Shown here piece after piece: positions 1-9,554 of a stretch of DNA of 61,692 bases. Each line of letters begins with the position of its first letter. The stretch's first letter is position 1. Source of the DNA: Clostridia bacterium (GTDB taxonomy: Bacteria > Bacillota > Clostridia > Christensenellales > Borkfalkiaceae); NCBI GenBank assembly GCA_017504655.1, contig JAFVQT010000045.1, forward strand, positions 1 through 61,692, written 5' to 3'. Made by a program: the position numbers and the translations under genes. The notes under the pieces are model-generated. The model searched no databases. It saw nothing but the letters and a program-made list of their open reading frames with translations, and had not been told where the DNA came from.

Positions 1-131
1 CGCAGCCTCAGGGTACGGCTTCGGCCAACCTGCAGGCCGCTGCAGACGACCTTCCCCAGACCTATACCATCTGGATTCAAACGCCCCAGAACTGGTATGT
101 GAGCGTGAGAAAAGTGGATACCGCTGTATTC
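1..131. other. GC-rich sequence foreign to the adjoining helicase gene
   Basis: The first 60 bases hold about 68 percent G+C (41 of 60 counted), far above the AT-rich DNA that follows. On the minus strand this stretch extends the pcrA reading frame without a stop, but the residues after DEFQ (EYSGIHFSH...) bear no resemblance to the DTN-type continuation expected in every UvrD/PcrA protein. On the plus strand, frame 3 reads as a plausible protein C-terminus rich in A, Q, T and V, using GC-ending codons, and runs until a stop at about 168. The simplest reading is a contig-end chimera; a real rearrangement or insertion is possible. I do not recognise the protein. Confidence 0.65.
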
Positions 132-794
132 CTGAAACTCGTCTACGTGGACGTACATAAATCTTCTTGAATATTTAAGCAAAACGTCTTTAAATTCGGC
201 TAACAAGTGATAAGCTTTTATGAGCAAATCATCAAAGTCAAGTGAGTTTGATTTACGAAGTTCGAGTTCATATTCTTCTATAATTTTAACGTAATCTTTT
301 ATATCTCTGTCCCAAGAGTAATCTTTTTGAAACTCTTCTATTGACATGTCTTTATTTTTAATTGCAGAGATATAATTTTTTGTTTTTTTGAGATATTTGT
401 CTGCTTCAAAACCTAATGAAACGATTATTCTCTTTAAAACCTTTTCCTTATCGGTTTCAGAATAAATAGAAAAGTTACGGTTATATCCAAGTTTGTCCGC
501 ATCGCTACGTAAAATTTTGACGCACATAGAGTGAATTGTACAAACCCACATATCGTCGATTTCGCCAACCATTTTTTCGAGCCTTTCTTTCATCTCGTTT
601 GCGGCTTTATTGGTAAATGTTATTGCCAAAATATTGAACGGCGAAACGCCCATATCCTTTACGAGATGGGCTATACGGCTTGTTAATACTCTTGTTTTTC
701 CACTGCCTGCGCCTGCAATTACAAGCACAGGGCCTTCGGTCTGTCTTACGGGAAGAATTTGTTCGTTGTTTAAGCTTTGCATAACGTCTTGCAT
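132..794 (-). CDS. pcrA: UvrD/PcrA-family ATP-dependent DNA helicase, N-terminal part only
   Basis: Superfamily 1A 3'-to-5' DNA helicase used in repair and in clearing replication forks. About 221 codons are recognisable. The N-terminal LNNEQ motif is followed by Walker A GAGSGKT at residues 28-34, an AITFTNKAANEMKER motif Ia region, a TIHSMCVKILR motif, a SLDFDDLL motif, and finally VHVDEFQ, the Walker B (motif II) at residues 215-221. The expected continuation after DEFQ is missing, because the sequence changes to unrelated GC-rich DNA at about position 131. The ATG at 794 has a GAGGT ribosome site about seven bases upstream. Motifs III-VI and the 2A/2B domains are absent, so as it stands the gene could not encode an active helicase. 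Whether this reflects the genome or the assembly cannot be told from the sequence. Confidence 0.9.
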
Positions 795-928
795 AATAAT
801 ACCTCATTTTATATTCTATCACTTATCCCTATTTTTTTCAAGCCATTTGACGTCTTTAAATAATGTATTATTTAATTTTATACCGATTAGCTTTTAACTG
901 TGTTTACAGCGTTACTCTTCTTCATTGA

Positions 929-952
929 AAAACCCCGCATTTTTGCGGGGCT
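929..952 (-). terminator. Intrinsic terminator after the APH-like gene
   Basis: Seven-base-pair GC-rich stem (CCCCGCA / TGCGGGG, 933-950) with a tetraloop. On the minus strand it is followed by TTTTTCAAT. It separates the APH-family gene from pcrA. Confidence 0.85.
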
Positions 953-970
953 TTTATGTTGAATATTTGC

Positions 971-992
971 AATAATCGACTTATTGCCAGAC
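971..992 (+). repeat. Degenerate copy of the AATCRACYTATAGRCYGAC motif
   Basis: Reads AATCGACTTATTGCCAGAC (974-992), a variant of the oriented 19-bp motif found at six other places in this window (see findings). Confidence 0.35.
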
Positions 993-995
993 TTA

Positions 996-1841
996 TTACT
1001 TGCACAGCTCCTTAAACACTTCTCTGACGTAATACGTGTATTCCTCACTCTTAATACCTATTTGATAGAAATACGAATAAACTAATACCATGTAATATTT
1101 AACGTATTCTGTATTGTAGCTTGACAATGATGAATAACCGTTTAAAAACAGCTGAACCTCTTCACGCTCTACCAAAAAGCTTTGCCCGGGTCTGCGAATT
1201 ATAGCCCACGCAATATCAAACTCCTTATTACCAAGTCCTGCAAGCTCAAAATCAAGTATAGCAGAAATATGCTTATTCTCCCATAGAACGTTTGCATAAT
1301 GAAAATCGCCGTGACAGAAGCATTTGTTTTCAACTATCGGCTTATTTTCAACCAAATAATTATATACAAATACTAAGTCGTTTTCCTCAAAAAAGCTTTT
1401 GCTTGGAACGTGAAAAAACCTTCTGTCCTTTACACTATTAAAATCACCGCTAATCGAGTGTATTTTAGCAAGCGTCTGCCCGTATTCAAACAGATATTCA
1501 AGTGATGACTTATCCTCGTTGCTTTTAAGGATGGTTGAAAGCCTCTCGCCGCTTTTTGCAAGCAGGACGACGAAAGAGTTATTGCCAAAATTATAATCAA
1601 TTACCTTTGGTGCCATCTCCAAATTGATTTGAGCTATAACTTGAACCTCATTTTCAAGATCTGCGCCAACTTGCCTTGCGACCTTTATATAAACCTCAAC
1701 CTCTTCACCCTGATGAACCCCTACTGCGTGGAAAACGTCGTTTCCTGCATGCGGATATCCAAGCACTTTTATAAGCTTAAAATTTTTGTAAGGCAAACCA
1801 AACGGATCAACCGTTTCCCTCCATTTTTCAGGATGCTTCAT
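996..1841 (-). CDS. Aminoglycoside phosphotransferase (APH)-family kinase-like protein
   Basis: 281-residue protein of the APH / choline kinase fold, which transfers the gamma-phosphate of ATP to a small-molecule hydroxyl. The diagnostic catalytic loop HGDFHYAN is at residues 177-184 (catalytic Asp within HGD, metal-binding Asn), and the metal-binding DFE follows at 197-199. The N-lobe contains a KVARQVG strand with a candidate ATP-binding lysine. The family covers antibiotic kinases, sugar kinases and spore-coat CotS-like proteins, and nothing here fixes the substrate. There is no resistance-gene context, so an antibiotic-resistance role should not be assumed. The ATG at 1841 is preceded by AGAGGAAG. 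The gene appears to be transcribed alone, with a strong terminator downstream. Confidence 0.8.
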   Translation of the reverse strand: MKHPEKWRETVDPFGLPYKNFKLIKVLGYPHAGNDVFHAVGVHQGEEVEVYIKVARQVGADLENEVQVIAQINLEMAPKVIDYNFGNNSFVVLLAKSGERLSTILKSNEDKSSLEYLFEYGQTLAKIHSISGDFNSVKDRRFFHVPSKSFFEENDLVFVYNYLVENKPIVENKCFCHGDFHYANVLWENKHISAILDFELAGLGNKEFDIAWAIIRRPGQSFLVEREEVQLFLNGYSSLSSYNTEYVKYYMVLVYSYFYQIGIKSEEYTYYVREVFKELCK

Positions 1842-1868
1842 AACTTCCTCTTAACTCATTTAATAACC

Positions 1869-1906
1869 AAAGTGCAAGAATATACGTTAGTATTTTCTTG
1901 CACTTT
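1869..1906 (-). terminator. Probable terminator after gyrA
   Basis: Perfect 12-bp stem, AAAGTGCAAGAA (1869-1880) with TTCTTGCACTTT (1895-1906), and a 14-nt loop. It lies just downstream of gyrA on the minus strand; the T-run that follows is weak. Confidence 0.6.
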
Positions 1907-1925
1907 ACATTGCTTATATTGTTTT

Positions 1926-1943
1926 ATCGACTTATAGGCTGAC
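1926..1943 (+). repeat. Copy of the AATCRACYTATAGRCYGAC motif
   Basis: Reads ATCGACTTATAGGCTGAC in the gap between gyrA and its terminator hairpin. Confidence 0.45.
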
Positions 1944-1945
1944 TT

Positions 1946-4618
1946 TTATTCTTGAGCAGGAGCTTCTTCAGCTATTTCCTGGCTATCGGCATTTTCTACG
2001 ATATTGCCCTCTTCGTCGCGAATAATGAGATTGCCGTCTTCATCAAACTCTTCCTCTTCTTCGTCTTCGTGAGGTGCAATTGCGATAGTAGCAATAGACG
2101 CACCGTTTAATTTCATAACTCTTACACCTTGAGTATCACGACCAATGAGTGAAATTTCGTTAACCTGAGTTCTTATAGCAACGCCTTGGTCAGATATCAT
2201 CATAATATCTTGGTCTTCGTTTACAGGCTTAATACCAACTAAGAAACCTGTCTTTTCGTTAAATACGCCTGCTTTAATACCCTTACCGGCTCTTGACTGG
2301 AGTCTATATTCATCAATAGAACTACGTTTTCCATAACCGTTTGAAGAAATAGTAATTACCGTATCGGTTGGGCGAATTACTTGCATGTCGATTACGTAGT
2401 CGCCGTCATTTAAGTCGATTGACCTTACACCTTGAGTATCTCTACCCATCGCTCTTACGTCATGTTCGCTAAATCTAATACACTTACCCTCGTGCGAGCC
2501 GATTAAGATTTCGTTTTCGCCGTCGGTGAGTTGAACGGAAATAAGCTCGTCACCCGGAAGAAGGCTTATTGCAATTTTACCGCCCTTTCTTATAGAATTA
2601 AACTCCTTAAGAGCAGTTTTCTTGATAAGACCGAACTTGGTAGCCATCATAATATAACCTACGTCAACTGTTTCTACTTCAGCATTTTCGTTATTTTCAA
2701 CGATTTCAACTTCTACGGTTTCAATTTCTTCATCAGTTTCAGGCTTTTCGTTTTCAATCTCTTTTCTAGGAATTACTGCAGTAATTCTTTCTTCTTTATC
2801 AACTTGAATAAGGTTTACGATTGCTCTACCTCTTGCAACTCTTTGAGCCTCGGGTACTTCATAGCCTTTTATTCTATAAACCTTACCGAACGAACTGAAG
2901 AACAACAAATCATCGTGAGTGGAGCAAACGAACATTGTTTCAACAAAGTCTTCGTCTTTAGTCTTGTGAGCCGTAAGACCTCTTCCGCCGCGGCGTTGAG
3001 ATTTCCACTCTTTTACGGGAATTCTCTTGATGTAGCCTTGGTGAGTCATAGAAATTATGATATCCTCTCTTTCAATGAGGTCTGCCTCGTCAATGTTAGC
3101 ATAATCCATTGAAATTTCAGTTTTTCTTGGAGTTGGGAATCTGTTTTTAACGTCCTCTAAATCATTTCTTACGATTGCTTTAACTCTTTCGGGCTTTTCT
3201 AAGATGTCCGTAAGGTCTGCAATAGTCGCCTCTAACTGACGAAGCTCCTCGTTGAGCTTGTCAACCTCCATAGAGGTAAGCCTTTGAAGACGCATTTCAA
3301 GTATTGCGTGCGCTTGCTTTTCGTCTAACAAAAAGCTTGAGCAAAGCTGATTTGTAGCATCTTCCCTATCTTTACTGCGCTTGATTATTGCAATTACCTC
3401 GTCGATTTTTGCAAGCGCTACGACTAAGCCTCTTACGATATGCTCTCTCTCTTTAGTCTTTGCAAGGTCGTATTTGGTTCTTCTTTCGATTACGTCCATC
3501 TGGTGCGCAACGTAATGGTCGAGAATTTCTTTGAGGTTTAAGACCTTTGGATCAGTGCCTACGAGTGCAAGTAAAATTATGCCGCCCGAGGTCTGAAGAT
3601 TTGTTTGCTTGTATAAGGTATTTAAAACTACCTGAGCGTTTGCATCCTTTTTAACCTCGATAACCACTCTCATACCGTGTCTGTCAGACTCGTCGTTTAC
3701 GTTTGAAATACCTTCAATCCTCTTATTTCTAACGTGCTCTGCAATGGTTTCGATAAGCTTTTGCTTGTTTACTTGATATGGAAGTTCAGTTACGATAATT
3801 CTCTCTCTCGTACCGTTGTTAAATTCTTCAATTTCGCATTTAGCTCTAAGTACGATATTACCTCTACCCGTTCTGTAAGCGTTTCTTATACCGCTTCTTC
3901 CCATTATTATACCGCCTGTCGGGAAATCGGGCGCGGGGATAAACTTTAAAAGCTCGTCTACCGTAATTTCGGGATTATCCAAAACTGCTATAGCACCGTC
4001 TATTACCTCGCCTAAGTTGTGAGGTGGAATATTCGTTGCCATACCAACCGCAATACCGTCCGCTCCGTTTACCAAAAGGTTTGGATATCTTGCAGGAAGA
4101 ACGACGGGTTGCATTCTCGTATCGTCGAAGTTAGGATAAAAATCTACCGTTTCCTTGTCGATTTCTCTGAGCATTTCAAGAGCCATTTTGCTCATTCTTG
4201 CCTCGGTATATCTGTACGCTGCAGCGGGGTCGCCGTCTACAGAGCCAAAGTTACCGTGACCGTCAACAAGTGGCATGTTTATTGAGAAATCCTGTGCTAA
4301 ACGAACGAGAGCATCGTAAACCGAGCTGTCGCCGTGTGGGTGATATTTACCGAGAACGTCACCGACGATGGTAGCACACTTTTTGTATGCTTTATCCGGG
4401 GTTAAGCCAAGCTCGTTCATAGAATAAAGTATTCTTCTGTGAACGGGCTTTAAGCCGTCTCTTACGTCGGGGATTGCTCTTGAACGGTTTACGCACATTG
4501 CGTAGTCTATAAAGCTTTGCTTTAACTCCTTTTCAACCTCGATATTGATAACCTTGGTCATTTCGAGAGTCTTTTTAAACTCAGCGGTAAGCGCTTGATC
4601 AAATTCTTTCTTTGCCAT
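1946..4618 (-). CDS. gyrA: DNA gyrase subunit A
   Basis: 890-residue A subunit of DNA gyrase (A2B2), which cuts, passes and reseals duplex DNA to introduce negative supercoils. The catalytic tyrosine is Y137 in [10 protein letters not shown]. The GyrA box QRRGGRG, which marks gyrase rather than topoisomerase IV, lies near residue 540. At the positions matching E. coli 83 and 87 (here S98 and D102 in [10 protein letters not shown]), the residues are the fluoroquinolone-susceptible ones. Compared with typical GyrA of 820-850 residues it is long: there is an acidic insertion between C-terminal blades (near residue 625-650) and a very acidic tail of about 40 residues. The start at 4618 gives about 20 residues more than usual before the conserved [14 protein letters not shown] segment. 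gyrB ends 14 bp upstream, so the two form one gyrBA operon. Confidence 0.97.
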   Translation of the reverse strand: MAKKEFDQALTAEFKKTLEMTKVINIEVEKELKQSFIDYAMCVNRSRAIPDVRDGLKPVHRRILYSMNELGLTPDKAYKKCATIVGDVLGKYHPHGDSSVYDALVRLAQDFSINMPLVDGHGNFGSVDGDPAAAYRYTEARMSKMALEMLREIDKETVDFYPNFDDTRMQPVVLPARYPNLLVNGADGIAVGMATNIPPHNLGEVIDGAIAVLDNPEITVDELLKFIPAPDFPTGGIIMGRSGIRNAYRTGRGNIVLRAKCEIEEFNNGTRERIIVTELPYQVNKQKLIETIAEHVRNKRIEGISNVNDESDRHGMRVVIEVKKDANAQVVLNTLYKQTNLQTSGGIILLALVGTDPKVLNLKEILDHYVAHQMDVIERRTKYDLAKTKEREHIVRGLVVALAKIDEVIAIIKRSKDREDATNQLCSSFLLDEKQAHAILEMRLQRLTSMEVDKLNEELRQLEATIADLTDILEKPERVKAIVRNDLEDVKNRFPTPRKTEISMDYANIDEADLIEREDIIISMTHQGYIKRIPVKEWKSQRRGGRGLTAHKTKDEDFVETMFVCSTHDDLLFFSSFGKVYRIKGYEVPEAQRVARGRAIVNLIQVDKEERITAVIPRKEIENEKPETDEEIETVEVEIVENNENAEVETVDVGYIMMATKFGLIKKTALKEFNSIRKGGKIAISLLPGDELISVQLTDGENEILIGSHEGKCIRFSEHDVRAMGRDTQGVRSIDLNDGDYVIDMQVIRPTDTVITISSNGYGKRSSIDEYRLQSRAGKGIKAGVFNEKTGFLVGIKPVNEDQDIMMISDQGVAIRTQVNEISLIGRDTQGVRVMKLNGASIATIAIAPHEDEEEEEFDEDGNLIIRDEEGNIVENADSQEIAEEAPAQE

Positions 4619-4632
4619 CTGTCCTTTCTCCC

Positions 4633-6620
<1,988 letters not shown>

Positions 6621-6640
6621 GCGTTTTATGAAAAAAAATT

Positions 6641-6667
6641 ACCGACGAAATTAAATTTTTCGTCGGT
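6641..6667 (-). terminator. Intrinsic terminator after the M50 protease gene
   Basis: Ten-base-pair stem ACCGACGAAA (6641-6650) / TTTCGTCGGT (6658-6667). On the minus strand it is followed by AATTTTTTTT. It ends the yabP-to-protease gene run and isolates it from the gyrB promoter. Confidence 0.9.
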
Positions 6668-6716
6668 TTTAAAAATTATATAATTTTTAAATTAAATAGC
6701 TTAAATCCTATGCCGT

Positions 6717-7775
6717 TTACAGCCTTTTTATCAGCTTTAAGTTATATAACGCATCGCCCTTGCAAAGCTTTTCTTCTCTGCAGAGCTTTATTGCAGTAGG
6801 CGTTGCAACCTTAACGTAATTTTCATCTCCGCGATACCTTGCAAAGGCAATCATACCTCTAAACACAGTCAGATTATCCGTTGAGCCGTTAAAAGAAAGT
6901 ATCGACGAGTATTCTTCAATCTTTTGCCCATCGTTTTTTAAAACGTACCAATATAAAAGCTCACAGCAAATTTCGTCGTCGCTGTGATTTTGACCGTCCA
7001 AAACACTCGCCAAGGCTTCGGCAGATTCTTCATCTTCAGTCTCTACAGCCCTTCTGAACGAATATAAGGTAAGAAACGTTTTTAACTCCTCAGACACGCT
7101 TTTGCCGACACTGAAATACCCTTTGGGTATTTCTTGGTAGGTTTTACCGTCAAAAAGACACTTTTGAATAGCGTATAAATTGTCTACTGCCTGCCTTTCC
7201 TCTTCATTTTCTTTAAGGCGTTTTATCTGCGCTCCGTCGCTTAGCGGATGAAACCAAGGAATGGCATTTATTATATAAGCGTAAACCGCGTAGGGCGAAA
7301 AAGCAAGCGATATAACAAAATACGGACTTGCCGTTTTCCCAAATACACCGAGCAATGCTAAAATTAAGCAGACGTTTAGAATAAAAGCAATCAGCAAATT
7401 ACCTATAAGTCCGCCTCTTAACGACTTTTCAAGATTTTTACTGTATCTACCCTCTGCCTTAGGATAAAACCTCATCTCTCCCAAATGCTTGTTAAAAAGT
7501 GAGATTTTAAACTTTTTTCTACCGTATTTATCAACGGTAAAGCACGAAAATTTAAAATAATAAACCTCAAACCCACTGTTTTTTGTTGCAATATAATGCC
7601 CGAATTCATGAAACAGCGCAGTCAATTGAACTGTGAGAAAAACAGAAGCGACCAATATAAAGTAGTAAATTGGCTTTACACCGCTTAAATATGCTACAGC
7701 CCCACACGTTGCGCCGACAACTGCCAGCAAAACAAAGCTCAGCAGCAGCTGGGGGGTCAGTTTTTTAGTTTTCAT
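6717..7775 (-). CDS. M50-family (site-2-protease-like) membrane metalloprotease
   Basis: About 352 residues from the ATG at 7775, chosen because GGAGA precedes it and because the longer frame would run far into the upstream gene. An HEFGH zinc motif (residues 56-60, HExxH) sits in the second hydrophobic segment, and NAIPWFHPLSDG (170-181) provides the likely third zinc ligand D180, matching the M50 pattern of an N-P-x-D-G-like second motif. About four membrane segments occupy residues 10-170; the last 180 residues look soluble and are unrecognised. The gene overlaps the end of ppx by 11 bp. Its position after yabP-yabQ-divIC invites comparison with SpoIVFB, but it lacks a recognisable CBS domain, and a sporulation role is only inference. 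Confidence 0.75.
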   Translation of the reverse strand: MKTKKLTPQLLLSFVLLAVVGATCGAVAYLSGVKPIYYFILVASVFLTVQLTALFHEFGHYIATKNSGFEVYYFKFSCFTVDKYGRKKFKISLFNKHLGEMRFYPKAEGRYSKNLEKSLRGGLIGNLLIAFILNVCLILALLGVFGKTASPYFVISLAFSPYAVYAYIINAIPWFHPLSDGAQIKRLKENEEERQAVDNLYAIQKCLFDGKTYQEIPKGYFSVGKSVSEELKTFLTLYSFRRAVETEDEESAEALASVLDGQNHSDDEICCELLYWYVLKNDGQKIEEYSSILSFNGSTDNLTVFRGMIAFARYRGDENYVKVATPTAIKLCREEKLCKGDALYNLKLIKRL

Positions 7776-8651
7776 AAGATTCTCCGTAAACCTTTTTCTT
7801 AACGTACCCGAGCAAATTATCACCCTCGCTTACCACGATTTTAGGTATGCCGTACCTCTCGAGAATTTTCTTCAAAAGATATACTCCACCCACGATTATC
7901 TCTGCTCTTTTGGGGTTTATGTGTAATTTTTCAATCCTGTCTGAAACGCTGCAGGATTTTAATTTTAAATATATTTCATTGACCCTATCTACAGTCAATG
8001 CTCTTCCGTCAACGGCGTTTTCATCGTATTTTCAAGACCGCTATCTATAAAGCCCAACGTTGTTGCCGTTCCGCCAATTGCATAATAATCGACATATTGG
8101 GGCACTTCTCCGTATTCGACAAGCCTTTTTTCTATCATTTCGTCCAGCTTTTGCTCATCTTCTCCGCAACTGTCGTAAAGCCGTACCGCTCCAAGCGGCA
8201 AAGAATGCGAATACACCCTTTTACCGCCCTTTGCAACGACGATTTCAGCGCTTGCACCACCAATATCGATAATTCCTCCGTCACCGCCGTTTAAAGCCCC
8301 TAAAAGCCCCAATTCACCCTCGATGTCACCGCTTACCACGTCGACGTCAAGCCCAACCGAGTCCCTTACCGCCCTTTTAAAATCCTCTCCGTTTTTTGCA
8401 CTTCTGACGGCCTCGGTTGCAAACGGAAGAATTTCTTCGGCTCCGTTTAATATCAAATGCCCGACCAAGGATTTAATTGCGCTTACGGTTCTATCCTGCG
8501 CCTCCGCGCTGATAACGCCGGTTTTTGAAAGCCCCTCTCCAAGACGTGTTGTAATTATTCTTTTATATAAAATTTTTCCGTCCGAGTATAAAATCGCGCG
8601 GACGGAATTAGACCCGATGTCTAAGACACCGTATTTTTTATTTGTCATCAT
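7765..8651 (-). pseudogene. Ppx/GppA-family exopolyphosphatase / pppGpp phosphatase, broken by a one-base frameshift
   Basis: Acetate-kinase-fold phosphatase family. The first reading frame (start 8651 or 8648, to 7995) has GVLDIGSNSVRA, LPFATEAVR, DIGGASAEI and PLGAVRLYD, then reaches AIGGTATTLGFIDSGLEN and goes out of frame to stop at 7995. The remaining part is in the next frame from about 8028 to 7765 (YDENAVDGRALTVDRV..., INPKRAEIIVGGVYLL, IVVSEGDNLLGY), exactly the expected continuation. Restoring one A in the A4 tract (plus-strand T4 at 8029-8032) gives LEKYDENAVDGRA and a single frame of about 295 residues. It could be a true pseudogene, a homopolymer sequencing error, or recoding. 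The start overlaps divIC by about 11-14 bp, as expected for a coupled operon. The family normally lies in this yabPQ-divIC neighbourhood in Clostridia. Confidence 0.8.
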
Positions 8652-8913
8652 CTTTATCTTTTTTGTAAACGTAATCGAGCTGACGTGCGCGCTCTTCAAT
8701 CTTCCATTCCTGTTGCCAGAGTTCAACGTCGTCCTTAGCATTGGCAATTTCTTGCTCAAGCCTTGCTTTTTCTGCAACGAGGGCGTTTTTCTGCTTTGTT
8801 TTTACACCGATGGCGATGAGCTGATATGCCAAAACGACGATTAAAACGAACAGCATTATCACCGATATTGCCGTACCTGCTGCTATTAACCTCTGTTTTT
8901 TTTCTTCCGTCAC
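8638..8913 (-). CDS. divIC: Septum formation initiator, DivIC/FtsB family
   Basis: 91-residue bitopic cell-division protein. A short cytoplasmic N-terminus is followed by one membrane segment (about residues 12-34) and an extracytoplasmic heptad-rich coiled coil (about 38-62: KTKQKNALVAEKARLEQEIA) that pairs with FtsL-type partners in the divisome. The start is GTG at 8913 with a strong GGAGG seven bases upstream. It follows yabP and yabQ, the classic Bacillota order, and its 5' third overlaps the out-of-frame tail of the yabQ frame. Confidence 0.88.
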   Translation of the reverse strand: MTEEKKQRLIAAGTAISVIMLFVLIVVLAYQLIAIGVKTKQKNALVAEKARLEQEIANAKDDVELWQQEWKIEERARQLDYVYKKDKDDDK

Positions 8914-9244
8914 GGTTTTTCCTCCGAATAAAACTTATAGTTTTATTATACACTACCGAATAAACTTTTGCAAGCGTTTTGTGAAAACTTTTATACACCA
9001 AGTAAAAGCCTAAAACAATGCCAAAAAACATATAGAGCCTAAAGCTTGGAAAGCAAAATCTCAAGCTTAAATCAAGATAAAGCATAAAAGGCACTAAAAA
9101 GAAGGCAAAATCAACGACTTGCCTTATAATTTTGTTTTTTATGAAGGCTTTAAAAAAGCATATAGGCTCATAAAGCAATGCAGTTAACACGCCCATAAAA
9201 GCCGACTGCAAAAAATAGAAAAACTGATTTGACGAAACGAACAT
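8756..9244 (-). CDS. yabQ: Spore cortex biosynthesis protein YabQ
   Basis: Mother-cell membrane protein needed for spore cortex formation. The first 110 residues fit the family: QFFYFLQSAFMGVLTALLYEP, a hydrophobic segment with VVDFAFFLVPFMLYL, then RLYMFFGIVLGFYLVYKSF. From about residue 108 onward the frame crosses the divIC ribosome site and the first 158 bp of divIC, giving a basic, low-quality tail (RRKNRDGRKK...SKA). Such a long same-strand overlap is unusual, and the family normally ends soon after the last membrane segment, so the stop may have been lost or a small indel may be present near 8920-8945. The start ATG overlaps the yabP stop (ATGA). Confidence 0.8.
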   Translation of the reverse strand: MFVSSNQFFYFLQSAFMGVLTALLYEPICFFKAFIKNKIIRQVVDFAFFLVPFMLYLDLSLRFCFPSFRLYMFFGIVLGFYLVYKSFHKTLAKVYSVVYNKTISFIRRKNRDGRKKTEVNSSRYGNIGDNAVRFNRRFGISAHRHRCKNKAEKRPRCRKSKA

Positions 9245-9504
9245 CAGCCGAATAATTTTTTAAATTTTTGCCTTGTTGAAGAGCTGTATTTAACCGAGGA
9301 AACCTCGCCTACAACCCTGAGCTCTCCCGTCTGCTTATTAAAGCCGTTTATCCTTAATTTATCACCAAAAATATACACCTTTTCGCCTGAAAAAACGCTT
9401 ATTTTCATCTCTTTTTCGTTAAACGAAAGCACCTCCTCGGTTGCCGTCGACACAAAGCCCTGTCCGTGCTCTATTAAAATTGTATGCTTTTTATTTTGTT
9501 CCAT
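9244..9504 (-). CDS. yabP: Sporulation protein YabP
   Basis: 86-residue member of the YabP/YqfC family, a small beta-rich protein expressed in the mother cell and needed with YabQ for cortex or coat assembly. The pattern is clear: HTILIEHGQGFVSTATEEVLSF, a strand with SVFSGEKVYIFGDKLRI, then GELRVVGEVSSVKYS. The ATG at 9504 is separated from its GGAG ribosome site by seven T residues. That GGAG is also part of the 3' arm of a terminator-like hairpin, so translation or transcription of this cluster may be controlled there (see findings). Confidence 0.85.
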   Translation of the reverse strand: MEQNKKHTILIEHGQGFVSTATEEVLSFNEKEMKISVFSGEKVYIFGDKLRINGFNKQTGELRVVGEVSSVKYSSSTRQKFKKLFG

Positions 9505-9509
9505 AAAAA

Positions 9510-9539
9510 AACGCTCCGCTATAAACTATGCGAAGCGTT
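9510..9539 (-). terminator. Terminator-like hairpin that includes the yabP Shine-Dalgarno
   Basis: Stem AACGCT (9510-9515) / AGCGTT (9534-9539), continued after one mismatch by CGC/GCG. On the minus strand the 3' arm is followed by seven T residues and then directly by the yabP ATG. It ends the EIIC gene and contains the GGAG (9514-9517) that yabP needs. Confidence 0.75.
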
Positions 9540-9554
9540 AATTTTTTATTACAC

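Noticed and set aside
996-1841. Aminoglycoside resistance gene
   Set aside because: The APH fold is broad; no specific resistance motif, no mobile-element context.
2531-3112. 193-residue plus-strand open frame
   Set aside because: It is antisense to gyrA, lacks a ribosome site, and has a composition typical of a reverse shadow.
1946-4618. Fluoroquinolone-resistant gyrA allele
   Set aside because: The key positions carry the susceptible residues Ser and Asp.
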